Below are positions 34,741 through 44,827 of a DNA stretch of 50,474 nucleotides, piece after piece (the stretch's first letter is position 1; each line of letters opens with the position of its first letter). Below the pieces are notes generated by a model that had not been told where the DNA came from, did no database searches, and saw only the letters and a list, made by a program, of their open reading frames with translations. The position numbers and the translations under genes were made by a program. Origin of the DNA: Richelia sinica FACHB-800 (GTDB lineage: Bacteria; Cyanobacteriota; Cyanobacteriia; Cyanobacteriales; Nostocaceae); contig NZ_JACJTT010000040.1 in assembly GCF_014698825.1 (NCBI RefSeq), positions 1-50,474 on the forward strand, given 5' to 3'.

Positions 34741-34804
34741 ATGCCCGGAACGAGATGCAACTGCTAGGTGACTTCATCCAGCACTTGTACCCCTCTCCGG
34801 GCAT
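34741..34804 (-). terminator. Intercistronic stem-loop between cpcA and cpcC
   Basis: ATGCCCGGA (34741-34749) and TCCGGGCAT (34796-34804) form a 9-bp GC-rich stem, with TAGTTTT following on the minus strand. It begins 9 bp behind the cpcA stop. Hairpins at this place in cpc operons partially stop transcription or protect the upstream message, which gives much more cpcBA than linker mRNA. Confidence 0.7.
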
Positions 34805-34812
34805 GATGCTAT

Positions 34813-35304
34813 CTAGCTGAGAGCGTTGATAGCGTAGTCGATGTAGGTGTTAGCTTCGTTAGCAGCTTGACCGCTCAAGCCATGGTTAGCTTTGATGTAC
34901 TTCAGAGCTTCTACGTACCAGCTGGGAGACAAATCAAATGCGCTGTTGATTTCAGCCAAACCAGCAATTAGGTATTCATCCAAAGGACCAGTACCACCAG
35001 CAACCAAGCTGTAGGTGATGATGCGGAGGTAGTGACCAACGTCACGAGCACACTTAGCTTTACCACGAGCATCAGAAGCAAACTGATTGCCAGGGGTAGA
35101 GGTGGTGTAGGGGAACTTTTGGTATACAGCTTGGGTTGCACCGTCGATTAAAGATTGAGCCTTGGAGGTCAATACACGAGCAGCGTCTAAGCTGTCACCA
35201 GCGCGGTCAAAACGACCTCTAGCTGCTTGTAATTCGGTGTTGCTTAAGAAACGTCCTTGGGTGTCAGCAGCTGCAATAGCTTCGGTAATTGGGGTCTTAA
35301 CCAT
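34813..35304 (-). CDS. cpcA: C-phycocyanin alpha subunit
   Basis: 163 aa, typical length of 162-163. Start [25 protein letters not shown] and chromophore site [17 protein letters not shown] with Cys84, where CpcE/F attaches phycocyanobilin; end [10 protein letters not shown]. With CpcB it forms the alpha-beta monomers that stack to discs in the rods. A GGAGATTTTACATC leader places a ribosome binding site before ATG 35304. The 79-bp spacer after cpcB contains a small hairpin (ACCTAA/TTAGGT, 35347-35363). Confidence 0.98.
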   Translation of the reverse strand: MVKTPITEAIAAADTQGRFLSNTELQAARGRFDRAGDSLDAARVLTSKAQSLIDGATQAVYQKFPYTTSTPGNQFASDARGKAKCARDVGHYLRIITYSLVAGGTGPLDEYLIAGLAEINSAFDLSPSWYVEALKYIKANHGLSGQAANEANTYIDYAINALS

Positions 35305-35383
35305 GATGTAAAATCTCCTGAAGTAATTTGTATTTTTGGCCTAGATACCTAAATTGCTTAGGTCTGATTTATTGGTGTTGCTA

Positions 35384-35905
35384 TTACACAACAGCAGCAG
35401 CAGCACGGTCAAAGTAGCTAGCTACTTCAGAAACTAGAGAAGAGCAATCGCCTTTGCTGATACCATTGGGATCGTTAACAATGCTGATAGCAGCTTCTTT
35501 CATTTTTTGAACGCCAACAGCTACGGAAGAACCAGGAGTACCCAATGCTTGGTAGGTTTCGCGTAAACCGTTCAAGCAACGGTCGTCTAGAACACTAGCA
35601 TCACCAGCTAATGCAGCGTAGGTAACGTAGCGCAGGATGATTTCCATGTCGCGTAAGCAAGCAGCCATACGACGGTTGGTGTAAGCGTTACCACCAGGAG
35701 CGATCAACTGGGGTTGTTCTTCAAACAAAGAACGAGCAGCGTTGGTAACGATCGCAGAAGCGTTGCTTGTGATGCGGTTAACAACGTCCAAACGCTTGTT
35801 GCCTTCTTTAACTACTGCTGCCAAAGCATCGATTTGTTCGCTGCTCAGGAATTCGCCTCTAGCGTCTGCTTGAGAAACAACCTTGGTAAATACATCTAAT
35901 GTCAT
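35384..35905 (-). CDS. cpcB: C-phycocyanin beta subunit
   Basis: 173 aa, the usual beta subunit length is 172-173. Starts [20 protein letters not shown]; has Asn72 (site of N-methylation) in GGNAYTNRR, Cys82 in MAACLRDME and Cys153 in [10 protein letters not shown], both phycocyanobilin sites. First gene of the operon, preceded by AGGAG about 8 nt before the ATG. The Cys82 and Cys153 bilins are normally attached by CpcS/CpcU and CpcT lyases, which are not in this window. Confidence 0.98.
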   Translation of the reverse strand: MTLDVFTKVVSQADARGEFLSSEQIDALAAVVKEGNKRLDVVNRITSNASAIVTNAARSLFEEQPQLIAPGGNAYTNRRMAACLRDMEIILRYVTYAALAGDASVLDDRCLNGLRETYQALGTPGSSVAVGVQKMKEAAISIVNDPNGISKGDCSSLVSEVASYFDRAAAAVV

Positions 35906-37151
35906 GGACTGTGACTCCTAATTTACTGAGTTGAGAGAAGTTTTTGATTGAAAATGCCAATATTTGGAGCAATTGGTCATAGCTGACAACAGACTCTAAC
36001 TAAACTGCCTCTATCTTCGTCTCACTCTTACTTCCTCTGATGAATCATCAGAAATTATGAGAAACAGAGACAGGTTTATGAGAAACAAGCAAACTTTTGT
36101 GGATTGGTTGACTCGTTTAACTTTGGTCTGTTGTTTAACCCCTCCAGCTTATGTTTATACACTGCTATAGAGCCTTTATTTGTTACAAATTATGAATAAA
36201 TAAGTTACAGGAATAAGAAAAGCCTCAAAACCTTTACATATAAGGACTGTGCCTGAGAAAAGTGGCGGTTTTTCTTAACATTACTTCATAAACAATTGCT
36301 TTCACGAAGGTCTTAAGTAATTTCATCTTTTTTTTAAATTCTCAAAAACACTGATTACGTAAGATTTATGAGTTGTAATATGTCTTGAGAGGTAGAAGGT
36401 TTTTTATTACAAAATACAAAGTTTATATTTCTAAATATTGCTTGAAGTTACTTTATTTTTTGATTTGAGCTTCGGAAAAGGACTAATCAATAGGTCAAAT
36501 AAATTAGGCAAAAATGCGAAAAATTGAAATTTTTATGTGTTTTTTGACATTTATTGTTGATTTTGGGTTAAACAAAAATCATTTTCTGTCATGGGTATAA
36601 ATGATTAATAGTCACGACTCATAATTCTGTATCAACTCTTTAACATATAGACAATATGATGCAGAGTAAAAACAAAGGTGAAATCAAGATTATACCTGCT
36701 TAAGCGAATAAACCTGAATCATGTGACAAAGTATTTACTTTCGATTAAACGAATCTAATAATAGTTATATGCGTTATGTTTCATCTTTATCCTTTAGTGC
36801 ATAAAGTGCATAATTAGCTAACTAGGTGCTGATATTTCCCAACTAATGGAACACTTCAAACCAAATAATCTACCAACAACAACTAGTAAAGTCATTAACC
36901 AGCTAAATATCAGCAAAAAAGCTACTTAATTTGCCCCGATATTTACTGATACTGAGAGCTTAGTTACTCTAGTAAAATTATAGAATGAAGGTCAGCATTA
37001 AATTGTCAGCATGTGGCAAAACTTGCCAAGCTCGGCAAACAGTATTTATTCACAACCCAAAATTTCAATAAATTGCTAATTTTTTCTGACTGTTAGCTCA
37101 TATCCGACTAATGAGTGGTAAAGAATAAAAAGTACAATTCTGCAAGGAAAC
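35906..37151. promoter_or_regulatory. 1.25-kb gene-free control region upstream of cpcB
   Basis: AT-rich and without a credible gene on either strand. It must hold the strong phycocyanin promoter (minus) and a promoter for the small membrane protein at 37152 (plus). TTATGAGAAACA occurs twice, at 36055-36066 and 36076-36087, exactly 21 bp apart, that is two turns of the helix, and would lie in the cpcB leader or promoter. Core promoter hexamers could not be fixed with confidence. The pec genes that precede cpcB in Anabaena PCC 7120 are missing. Confidence 0.6.
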
Positions 37152-37514
37152 ATGGACAATAGTCAGAGTGTACAACAGGAGCCAGAGGAACCAAAAGATG
37201 GAAATTTAGAGGTGGTCAAAAGTAAAACCATACCTCGACCCTGGCTCAAGAATTATTTTTTGCTACTGTTATCAGGTATGGTGGGGATTTCTGTAACAGT
37301 ATCAGTATTTGCGTACTACCAACTGATTGAGATTGGAGATGTACCACCAACCAAACCCGAAAAAATTAAACGTGCTACTCCAAAAGTTCAAACCCCATTA
37401 CCACCTGATAGCACGAATCCTCTTCCTGTGTGGATGGTAATTGCGATCGCTCTTTGCTGTGGTACGGGGTGTTTGGTGATATTTCGCTTACTCAAACTAC
37501 CAAAACAAGTTTAA
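37152..37514 (+). CDS. Small protein with two membrane segments
   Basis: 120 aa, not recognised. Acidic N-terminus (QQEPEEPKDGNLEVV), first membrane segment about 33-54 (NYFLLLLSGMVGISVTVSVF), a Lys/Pro-rich loop of about 40 residues (PPTKPEKIKRATPKV) and a second segment about 93-112 (VWMVIAIALCCGTGCLVIF) ending KLPKQV. Both ends are probably cytoplasmic. AAGGAAAC lies before ATG 37152. Its stop overlaps the end of the convergent hydrolase gene by 4 bp. Confidence 0.65.
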   Translation: MDNSQSVQQEPEEPKDGNLEVVKSKTIPRPWLKNYFLLLLSGMVGISVTVSVFAYYQLIEIGDVPPTKPEKIKRATPKVQTPLPPDSTNPLPVWMVIAIALCCGTGCLVIFRLLKLPKQV

Positions 37515-38446
37515 ATATATCCGGTATCCTGTAAAAATTCCAAAATTGCTGTATTCACAACTTGTGCTGCACCAGTTGACGCATCATGGTAACAGTTATT
37601 TAAGATTTTCAATTGTGAATTGGGAAGATATCGATGTAATTTTTCCCCATGAATAGCTGGAAACCAACTATCTTGATCACCCCACAAAATTAAAGTTGGA
37701 CATTCAAGTTTATGCAAGTTATTTTGAATATGAGTGAGCATATTAGGCTGATTAGCCTGTAAATTTTCGATTTCTTTAGCTGCTAACTGCAAATCTTCAG
37801 CTACCTTCACCAAAGTTCCTGGTAATTCAATAAATGGATAAGTAATCCAATAAACATCTTCTTCGGTAAGAATAGAGGGGTCAAATAGCACTTTACGTCT
37901 TTCTATACCCATAATTTCCCGCACTAATGGTGCAAATAAAAATGGTAACCGTAAAGCATCAATGCTTTGGATAATTTCTATAGGAGTTTGTGCCAATATT
38001 CCCATAGCCCAATGGGGTAATTTATCTGTAAATACTGGTGCATTAATGACTACTAATCTGCCGATTAATTCAGGATTTTTTGCTGCTAAGGCTAAAGCAA
38101 CTAATGCTCCCAAAGATTCGGCTACAATTATGGGTGGTTGGTCACATAGTTCTTTAATAATTCTTTCTAATTCAATTAATTGATGACCATTTTTTTCACG
38201 ACGCGCAATCGGCTTTTCTGAAAAGCCAAAGCCTTTAGCATCAAAACAAATAACGCGACAATATGCAGATAAGGTATCAATACTATTACGCCAATTGTAG
38301 CTCCAACTGCCTAAGCCATGTAATAGCATCAGTGGTCTACCTGTACCTTTTTCTCCATAGGCAATTTGCACGGGATAGCCATCTATATCATTAATAATTA
38401 GATTTTGTTGACCTTTGGGAAATTTAGTCTGCCACCAAGTTTTCAT
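37511..38446 (-). CDS. Alpha/beta hydrolase
   Basis: 311 aa. The fold's marks are all present: oxyanion-hole region LLHGLGSWSYNW, the nucleophile elbow VAESLGAL (Ser111; Ala in place of the commoner Gly at the first position), Asp259 in LWGDQDSWFP and His287 in NCYHDAS. No signal peptide or membrane segment. Such enzymes in cyanobacteria are often annotated as esterases or epoxide-hydrolase-like; the substrate cannot be read. It is 25 bp downstream of the DUF4112 gene and may be in the same transcript as that and the YihY gene. Confidence 0.85.
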   Translation of the reverse strand: MKTWWQTKFPKGQQNLIINDIDGYPVQIAYGEKGTGRPLMLLHGLGSWSYNWRNSIDTLSAYCRVICFDAKGFGFSEKPIARREKNGHQLIELERIIKELCDQPPIIVAESLGALVALALAAKNPELIGRLVVINAPVFTDKLPHWAMGILAQTPIEIIQSIDALRLPFLFAPLVREIMGIERRKVLFDPSILTEEDVYWITYPFIELPGTLVKVAEDLQLAAKEIENLQANQPNMLTHIQNNLHKLECPTLILWGDQDSWFPAIHGEKLHRYLPNSQLKILNNCYHDASTGAAQVVNTAILEFLQDTGYI

Positions 38447-38471
38447 TCTTTTTAAAAAATAATCATTCTAT

Positions 38472-38975
38472 CTAACTAGCTGTGAAAGCTGTCCATACCA
38501 TTCTAATGATTGCTATTGGTATGGCGATTAAAACTATCAGTAATAGTAATAATCCAGCTATTAAAGCAATCATAAACCACTTGTCAGATTTTTGTTGCCG
38601 ATTGGAAGATTTTAAAGATTCTTCTAACAACTGGATATTGTAAGTGTTGGCTTTCCAAGCAAAATCAAATAAGTCTCCTAACATGGGAATAACACCAACT
38701 AAGGAGTCAAAAATTACATTAACAATCATTCTCCCTATAGTGGCTTTGGCAACTCCTAAACGCGCTGATTCTATAATGATGTAAAAAGAAAGTGCTAATC
38801 CTAAAAAATCCCCACCAACAGGTAGCAAGCCGATAATTGGGTCTAAACCAATTCCAACTTGTGTACCAGGAATAGTAATAGCATTATCTAGTATTTTTGT
38901 CAGTTGGCGGAGTCGTTTTAAAGTTGGTGCATAGCCATGGGATTCTGGAAGGAATGGATCAGCAGAATTAGGCAT
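38472..38975 (-). CDS. DUF4112 family membrane protein
   Basis: 167 aa. The DUF4112 core is clear: LRQLTKILDNAITIPGTQVGIGLDPIIGLLPVGGDFLGLALSFYIIIESARLG in shorter overlapping blocks, then NVIFDSLVGVIPMLGDLFDFAWKAN, followed by a C-terminal membrane helix (WFMIALIAGLLLLLIVLIAIPIAII region). The function is unknown. Four bp after the YihY gene, so the two are almost certainly co-transcribed. Confidence 0.85.
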   Translation of the reverse strand: MPNSADPFLPESHGYAPTLKRLRQLTKILDNAITIPGTQVGIGLDPIIGLLPVGGDFLGLALSFYIIIESARLGVAKATIGRMIVNVIFDSLVGVIPMLGDLFDFAWKANTYNIQLLEESLKSSNRQQKSDKWFMIALIAGLLLLLIVLIAIPIAIIRMVWTAFTAS

Positions 38976-38979
38976 AAGG

Positions 38980-39870
38980 TTATTTCTTTAAACTCATTTT
39001 TCGGTAGGAGTGCATATCTTCACCTACAGTGACATTAACTTGATAACCGACCAGGAGAACAAAGGCACTCATCCACAACCACAACATTAAAACAATAAAG
39101 GTTCCTACTGTACCGTAGACTTTATTATAATTTCCGAAATTAGTTACATAAAGACGAAAAAGTGCGGATAGAACTGCCCAGGAAATTGCTGCTAAAATTG
39201 CTCCTGGCATGATTGGTGTTCCAGGGCTTCTCTGACTGGCCCCGTAGCGATAAATAAAAGCAAAGGTGGCTGCAACGACACACAAGGCTACAGGCCAAAG
39301 CAACAATTGCCACAGATGTAATAAGAATATTAAAGCAGGATGACCAGCAACAACCATTCCTAATAAAAAATCGCTAATAAATACTAGGAAAGAAGCCAGC
39401 ATTAGTAATAAAATTGTCCCAATCGTTAATCCTAGAGAAACGAGTTTTGCTTGCCAAAAGGGACGCATTTGATTTGGGTGTATTTGCTGGATTTGATCAA
39501 AAGCGGTCATTGCGGTACTGACAGCACCAGCAGCTGACCAGAGAGCGATCGCAAAGCTGAGGGAAAATAAACTACTATTCTTAGAGTTGGCAATTTCTTG
39601 GGTAGCAAAATCACTAATTAGTTTCCAAGCTTCTTGGGGTACAACTCGACTCAATTGCACAGCTAGTTGAATAAAGGTATCTTGCACACCTGTGAAGAGG
39701 CCAATGGCTGTGAACAATGCCAGAATCGCTGGAAATAAAGATAACATGGCGTTAAAAGCTATTTCCGAAGCTAGTCCTAGTAGTCTTCTTTCTATGGTTC
39801 TTGTGAAAGTAAGATGTAGTGTGTGCCTATGTAAATGCTGGAAAAAACGAATAAAGCGAGGCAAAAACAT
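38980..39870 (-). CDS. YihY/BrkB family inner-membrane protein
   Basis: 296 aa with about six membrane segments. Family marks: LGLASEIAFNAMLSLFPAILALFTAIGLF near the N-terminus, the repeated LWSAAGAVSTAMTAFDQI region, RYGASQRSPGTPIMPGAILAAISW and YGTVGTFIVLMLWLWMSAFVLLVG, as short blocks. The family was once called RNase BN in error and is now regarded as a transporter-like or envelope protein of unknown role. First gene of a three-gene minus-strand unit. ATG 39870. Confidence 0.9.
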   Translation of the reverse strand: MFLPRFIRFFQHLHRHTLHLTFTRTIERRLLGLASEIAFNAMLSLFPAILALFTAIGLFTGVQDTFIQLAVQLSRVVPQEAWKLISDFATQEIANSKNSSLFSLSFAIALWSAAGAVSTAMTAFDQIQQIHPNQMRPFWQAKLVSLGLTIGTILLLMLASFLVFISDFLLGMVVAGHPALIFLLHLWQLLLWPVALCVVAATFAFIYRYGASQRSPGTPIMPGAILAAISWAVLSALFRLYVTNFGNYNKVYGTVGTFIVLMLWLWMSAFVLLVGYQVNVTVGEDMHSYRKMSLKK

Positions 39871-40053
39871 GATATTTGGTTAGTTAGGCTGGGTTTACTC
39901 AGGGTAAATGATGAAAGTTCTATACTGGCCTTAGAGGAGGCTACACTAGGACTTTAATCTTAGCTAGGATGATTTTGCTCAAAAGGTGGCCTGATTTCAA
40001 ACCCTAAATTTTTTACTTTTTGTCATATTTATTTACTACAATTAACTCAAGTC

Positions 40054-40581
40054 ATGACTGACAGTATTGATAAACCTGGGTATTTAACACAGCAATGGTT
40101 AGGGGAAATCCAGTCTCTAAAACAGCAGATGATTCAACTTCAGCGAGAACGAGACGAAGCGTGGGAAAGTTCGCAAAAATGGCGACAACTATACAATACT
40201 GAAGCTGAACAGAGACGCGCTGAGGCACGAATGCACCAACAAGCGATCGCTTCCCTGAAAACTGAACTGCAAAAATTCCAGGGTATCAACTATGAAAACC
40301 TAGCAGAAACTAATACTAGAACAGCGATTGAACAAGAAATATCAAAACTGAGTTCTCTAGAGGAACTGCAAGACAAAGTGATTACCCTCACCCAAGAACG
40401 CGATCGCTTGTTACTAGCGTTAAAAACCGAACAAACTAACCACGAACAAACCCGAAAAAGTCTAACCACAGCTTTAGGTGATGCTATTGACAGTTTGGCA
40501 AAAGCACGAGTATCCGGTAAAGAGGTAGAAGAAATAAAAGAACAGGTAAACAGTAGTGAATCTGAGACCAAGCCTGTTTGA
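40054..40581 (+). CDS. Coiled-coil protein of unknown function
   Basis: 175 aa, charged and Gln/Glu-rich, with heptad-like runs at about 16-75 and 95-150 (QSLKQQMIQLQRERDEAW; LQDKVITLTQERDRLLLAL). No signal or membrane segment. Similar short coiled-coil proteins are conserved in filamentous cyanobacteria, but I cannot name a family. It stands alone, divergent from the YihY unit, and its 3' end faces the RTX gene. Confidence 0.7.
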   Translation: MTDSIDKPGYLTQQWLGEIQSLKQQMIQLQRERDEAWESSQKWRQLYNTEAEQRRAEARMHQQAIASLKTELQKFQGINYENLAETNTRTAIEQEISKLSSLEELQDKVITLTQERDRLLLALKTEQTNHEQTRKSLTTALGDAIDSLAKARVSGKEVEEIKEQVNSSESETKPV

Positions 40582-40669
40582 TATCATATTCAACCAGATA
40601 GAGATTTAATACCATCTCGTACAATCTCGACATTGACAAAAAAAGTTTATCTGTTTTGTGCACACAGCA

Positions 40670-42835
40670 TCATAAAGTATTTGTATTATTGACAAAATTA
40701 TTAATACTTAATGTGCCGGTTAATCCTGTAACTTCAATAATTGCATCAGCAGCAGCATTGAACCCTGTTGTGGCATCATTAATAGCGACAAAATTCCTAT
40801 TTCCTAAACTAAACTGTGCTGCAAAGTTCGCTTGAAAAGCAGCGGTCGTTAATTTGCTGCTAATATCTATGGCATTTAGAGAGCTTACTGTCCCCACATT
40901 GACAAATCCTGCTCTCATAATAGTTATACCAAATAAATCATGACCATTATTAGCGTTGAAGTTGCTAATCACATCAAATTCACTTAATAGAGAATCTGTT
41001 AAAGTGTAGAAATTAAAAAAGTCGCTACCAGCACCACCAACCAGGGTATCTTTGCCAATACCACCAATTAAAGAATCATTGCCAGCACCACCATTTAAGG
41101 AATCATTACCAGCACCACCATTTAAGGAATCATTGCCATTATTCCCAGCAATAGAATCATTTCCTGCTAATCCATCAAAGATATCATTATTATTAGTCCC
41201 AGTAAATAAATCATTATTAACAGTACCGATAAACGGTGCTGTCAGTAACCTATCTAAATTCCAACTAGTTCCATTGGTAAATTCTACTCTTTCAATTTGA
41301 CAACTACTACCATAACCCCAGTTTTTAATTGTCAGTTTATTGCCATTTTTGATGTTAGTTAAATACAGATTATTTTGGTCTCTTGTGAGGTTGATATCTG
41401 ATGAATTAATTCCGCTGCCAAAACGGATAATATCATTACCACCTGAGTCATAAATAATATCTTGTCCAAAGCCTTGAGCGAACTGGTAAAAGTCATCACC
41501 ACCATCACCATTTAAGGAATCATTACCAGAACTACCGATGAGGAAATCATTACCTAAACCACCGATGAGGATATTATTACCAGAACTACCAATGACATAA
41601 TCATTACCTACAGCACCATTTAAGGAATCATTACCAGTACCACCAATGATGTAATCATTACCATTATTGCCAAAAATTGTATCATTACCTCCTAAACCGT
41701 AAAAGTCATCATCACCATTGGTACCAAAAAATGAATCATTTCCATTAGTACCCACAAAAATTGCTGTCAGTAATTTAGCCACATTCCAAATCGTACCATC
41801 AGCAAATTCTACCTTTTCAATTTGGAAGCTATTACCAGCACCCCAATTCTGAATTGTCAGTTTATTGCCATTTTTAATATTCGTAAAATAAAGATTATTT
41901 TGGTCTCTGGTAAAACCAACTTCCGATGAATTAATTCCCGTACCAAAAAGGATGGTATCATTACCACCTGAATCGTAAATAATATCTTGTCCAAAACCTT
42001 GATTAAACTGATAAATATCATCACCTGCACCACCAACTAAAGAATCATTCCCTGTACCACCAACTAAAGAATCATTCCCTGCACCACCAACTAAAGAATC
42101 ATTCCCTGCACCACCAACTAAAGAATCATTCCCTGCACCACCAACTAAAGAATCATTCCCTGCACCACTATCTATTGTGTCATGACCATCACTGCCGGAT
42201 ATACGATCATTGCCTGCTAATCCGTAAAAGATATCATTGTCATTAGTACCTGTAAAAGCATCATTATTATCATTTCCCATGAAAGGTGCTGTGAGTAATT
42301 TAGATAAACTCCAACTACTACCATCAGCAAATTCTATATTTTCGATTTGAAAGGTTCCACTGTAACCCCAATTTTGAATTGTCAGTTTATCGGTGCTACT
42401 GCCAAAGCGGAAATAAAGATTATTTTGGTCTCTAGTTAAAGTGATATCAAATGAATTTATTCCCGTACCAAAACGGATGGTATCATTACCGCTGGAATCA
42501 TAAATAATATCTTCCCCAAAACCTTGAGTAAACTCGTAAATGTCGTTATCACTACTACCATTTAAGGAATCATTACCAGTCCCACCAAGAAGAATATCAT
42601 CACCTGTACCACCGTTTAAGGTATCGTGACCATTTTCACCATTTAAAGAATCATTACCATTATTGCCAGAGATACGGTCATTACCAGCTAAACCATCAAA
42701 AATATTATCTTCATGAGTACCTGAAAAAGAATCATTATTAGCTGTGCCAAGAACGGGTAATATGGTTAATTTTGCTATATTTTTATTATTGTTAGTGGGT
42801 GAAATTTTGGATGTTGCATTGTTTTGATTTGTCAT
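40670..42835 (-). CDS. RTX-type calcium-binding repeat protein
   Basis: About 721 aa from ATG 42835, which follows AAGGTG; six more codons are open upstream. It is built of four similar modules of about 165 residues: each starts with a block of GGxGxDxxx nonapeptides (calcium beta-rolls) and continues with FGTGINSS, DQNNLYF, KLTIQNWG and IExVEFADG, the 'hemolysin-type calcium-binding related' segment. The C-terminus (FNFYTLTDSLLSEFDVISNF and on) resembles the end domain of secreted cyanobacterial repeat proteins. There is no Sec signal, so type I secretion is expected. No transporter is nearby. Role could be surface or extracellular matrix; not known. Confidence 0.88.
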   Translation of the reverse strand: MTNQNNATSKISPTNNNKNIAKLTILPVLGTANNDSFSGTHEDNIFDGLAGNDRISGNNGNDSLNGENGHDTLNGGTGDDILLGGTGNDSLNGSSDNDIYEFTQGFGEDIIYDSSGNDTIRFGTGINSFDITLTRDQNNLYFRFGSSTDKLTIQNWGYSGTFQIENIEFADGSSWSLSKLLTAPFMGNDNNDAFTGTNDNDIFYGLAGNDRISGSDGHDTIDSGAGNDSLVGGAGNDSLVGGAGNDSLVGGAGNDSLVGGTGNDSLVGGAGDDIYQFNQGFGQDIIYDSGGNDTILFGTGINSSEVGFTRDQNNLYFTNIKNGNKLTIQNWGAGNSFQIEKVEFADGTIWNVAKLLTAIFVGTNGNDSFFGTNGDDDFYGLGGNDTIFGNNGNDYIIGGTGNDSLNGAVGNDYVIGSSGNNILIGGLGNDFLIGSSGNDSLNGDGGDDFYQFAQGFGQDIIYDSGGNDIIRFGSGINSSDINLTRDQNNLYLTNIKNGNKLTIKNWGYGSSCQIERVEFTNGTSWNLDRLLTAPFIGTVNNDLFTGTNNNDIFDGLAGNDSIAGNNGNDSLNGGAGNDSLNGGAGNDSLIGGIGKDTLVGGAGSDFFNFYTLTDSLLSEFDVISNFNANNGHDLFGITIMRAGFVNVGTVSSLNAIDISSKLTTAAFQANFAAQFSLGNRNFVAINDATTGFNAAADAIIEVTGLTGTLSINNFVNNTNTL
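42028..42162. repeat. Five tandem 27-bp repeats inside the RTX gene
   Basis: Near-identical 27-bp units begin at 42028, 42055, 42082, 42109 and 42136. Each encodes one nonapeptide GGxGNDSLV on the minus strand. Their near-identity at DNA level, compared with the diverged copies elsewhere in the gene, shows a recent expansion. Confidence 0.9.
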
Positions 42836-42853
42836 TGTCAGCACCTTAAGCAA

Positions 42854-43451
42854 TTTCTATTGATTGTGATATAAGCTTTGAATTGAATTGAGCTAGATTA
42901 ATTTCAGTGTTCATCAGACTTGATCAGTTTGTATATGTATTTAATAGAAAATAAATTTTATAAAAATCACTCCTCATTCAATCGAAAATTCATATATCAG
43001 GAGCGATCGCTTGTTTGATAAATCAATACTCTTGATATTACCGTATAAATACTGCGGTAATTTTGAAGATTACTTGTTGAAAGCGTATTGATACCTTAAT
43101 TTTGTCATTGATAATACCTATATATCAACAACCAATATTAGTGAGTTAAAATATATTTTTTTATAAAAAAATGTTTTTAATTAAAATTCAACATGGTTTA
43201 TACGCATTAATTAAAAATAATATACATCTGCATATAATTAATTATTGAAGGCAGATAAACGCAGATAATCAACAGGATTTTGTACAGACTTACATAAATA
43301 TTGATACAGGCATTACCCATAGTGGATTACTGGGGATAAGCACACCTGAATGGATTTAGAAAAATTTGTTTTTTTATGGGTTAAATAGTAAACTATCCCC
43401 CCGTTTGGGGGGATGGGAAATCTAAATTTTTGTCCATTGGGGACAATTGCC
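42854..43451. other. AT-rich gap with one strong hairpin
   Basis: About 600 bp without a credible gene; very AT-rich, with long A and T runs near 43160. The only clear structure is ATCCCCCC-GTTT-GGGGGGAT at 43395-43414, an 8-bp stem with a 4-nt loop, about 40 bp behind the thrC stop, probably the thrC terminator although no T-run follows directly. The upstream part should contain the RTX gene promoter. Confidence 0.55.
43395..43414 (-). terminator. Strong hairpin behind thrC
   Basis: Perfect 8-bp stem ATCCCCCC/GGGGGGAT with loop GTTT, the most stable short hairpin in the window. It is placed to end thrC transcription; the lack of an adjacent T-run leaves a repeat element as the other reading. 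Confidence 0.5.
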
Positions 43452-44543
43452 TCAAAATCCCATTGCTTCTGCTACAGCTTTTAAGTCTGCGGGAATACCT
43501 TGTTTAAACTGTGCATGACTGTGCTTGATGGCTGTATCTGGATCTTTTAACCCGTTACCAGTAAGAACACAAACTACTGTTGCCCCGGTGGGTACTTGGT
43601 CTTTCACCTTTAATAACCCAGCTACAGAAGCAGCACTAGCAGGTTCACAGAAAATTCCTTCTGATGATGCTAACAACCTATAGGCATCTAAAATTTCTTC
43701 ATCGGTGACTGCATTAAAACTACCTTGACTAGCTGATTGGGCAGCGATCGCTTTATCCCAACTTGCAGGGTTGCCAATGCGAATAGCTGTAGCGATGGTT
43801 TCTGGATGGGACACTGGTTGACCGTTGACTAGTGGTGCAGCACCAGCAGCTTGGAAGCCCATCATTTTTGGCAAGCGATCGCATTTACCAATTTGGTGAT
43901 ACTGACAAAAGCCCATCCAATAGGCTGTGATATTACCTGCATTGCCAACTGGAATGCACAACCAATCGGGTGCATTACCCAAGGCATCTACCACTTCAAA
44001 AGCCCCGGTTTTTTGTCCTTCCAACCGATAGGGATTGACAGAATTCACCAATGTGATGGGATAGCTTTCTGCCATTTCCCGCACGATTTCTAACGCGCGG
44101 TCAAAATTACCCTGAATAGCTAGGACTTCTGCCCCGTATAGCAATGCCTGTGCTAGTTTACCCAAAGCCACATAACCATCGGGAATTAACACAAAAGCCT
44201 TCATACCCCCACGTCGCGCATAGGCAGCAGCAGCAGCAGAAGTATTGCCAGTGCTAGCACATATCACCGCCTTGGCCCCAGCTTCCTTGGCTTTGGTAAT
44301 GGCCATGGTCATGCCCCGGTCTTTAAAACTACCAGTTGGGTTAAGACCATCATATTTAACGTACACCTGTACCTGTCTGCCAATGCGTTCTGCGATCGCC
44401 GGCACGGGAATTAAAGGTGTGTTACCTTCTAGCAAAGTGACAACAGGGGTACTTTCGCTGACAGGCAAATATTCACGATAGGCTTCTATCAGCCCGGGCC
44501 AGGGTTGGCGATGAGATTTAGCAACAGACAAGCTCAAAGTCAC
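43452..44543 (-). CDS. thrC: Threonine synthase
   Basis: 363 aa, fold-type II PLP enzyme converting O-phosphohomoserine to threonine. PLP lysine Lys74 in [10 protein letters not shown], substrate loop [18 protein letters not shown]-phosphate loop [15 protein letters not shown]-terminal [13 protein letters not shown]. Length matches the short bacterial type. Sequence continues to [23 protein letters not shown] at the start, so the N-terminus is complete. It stands alone; upstream 284 bp carry only the promoter. Confidence 0.95.
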   Translation of the reverse strand: MTLSLSVAKSHRQPWPGLIEAYREYLPVSESTPVVTLLEGNTPLIPVPAIAERIGRQVQVYVKYDGLNPTGSFKDRGMTMAITKAKEAGAKAVICASTGNTSAAAAAYARRGGMKAFVLIPDGYVALGKLAQALLYGAEVLAIQGNFDRALEIVREMAESYPITLVNSVNPYRLEGQKTGAFEVVDALGNAPDWLCIPVGNAGNITAYWMGFCQYHQIGKCDRLPKMMGFQAAGAAPLVNGQPVSHPETIATAIRIGNPASWDKAIAAQSASQGSFNAVTDEEILDAYRLLASSEGIFCEPASAASVAGLLKVKDQVPTGATVVCVLTGNGLKDPDTAIKHSHAQFKQGIPADLKAVAEAMGF

Positions 44544-44827
44544 GGGATTAAAAACTGCTTAACGACAAATTTAAAGATTTTTGCTCGGCAATGGAAAGAC
44601 TAGTGATCAAGGCATTGCACTTCTTAATTGTATTTTACTTATGGTGTCAATAACTTTACCATGGAGTAGTCAATGTCATCTCTGGAACAGAGTGATTATG
44701 ATCGTAGTCTCTTATCACCAAACAGGAAATCTATTAGACTATGTGATGGAAAGTATACAATGATTTAACAAAGCTTAAAATCACATTATTATAATATTTA
44801 TTCCTAAATGGTGTGAGTGTGGATTAA

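Noticed and set aside
35906-37151. Remnants of pec genes
   Set aside because: No phycobiliprotein or linker motif could be read in any frame of this region.
42028-42162. CRISPR array
   Set aside because: 27-bp period without unique spacers; the repeats are codons of RTX nonapeptides.
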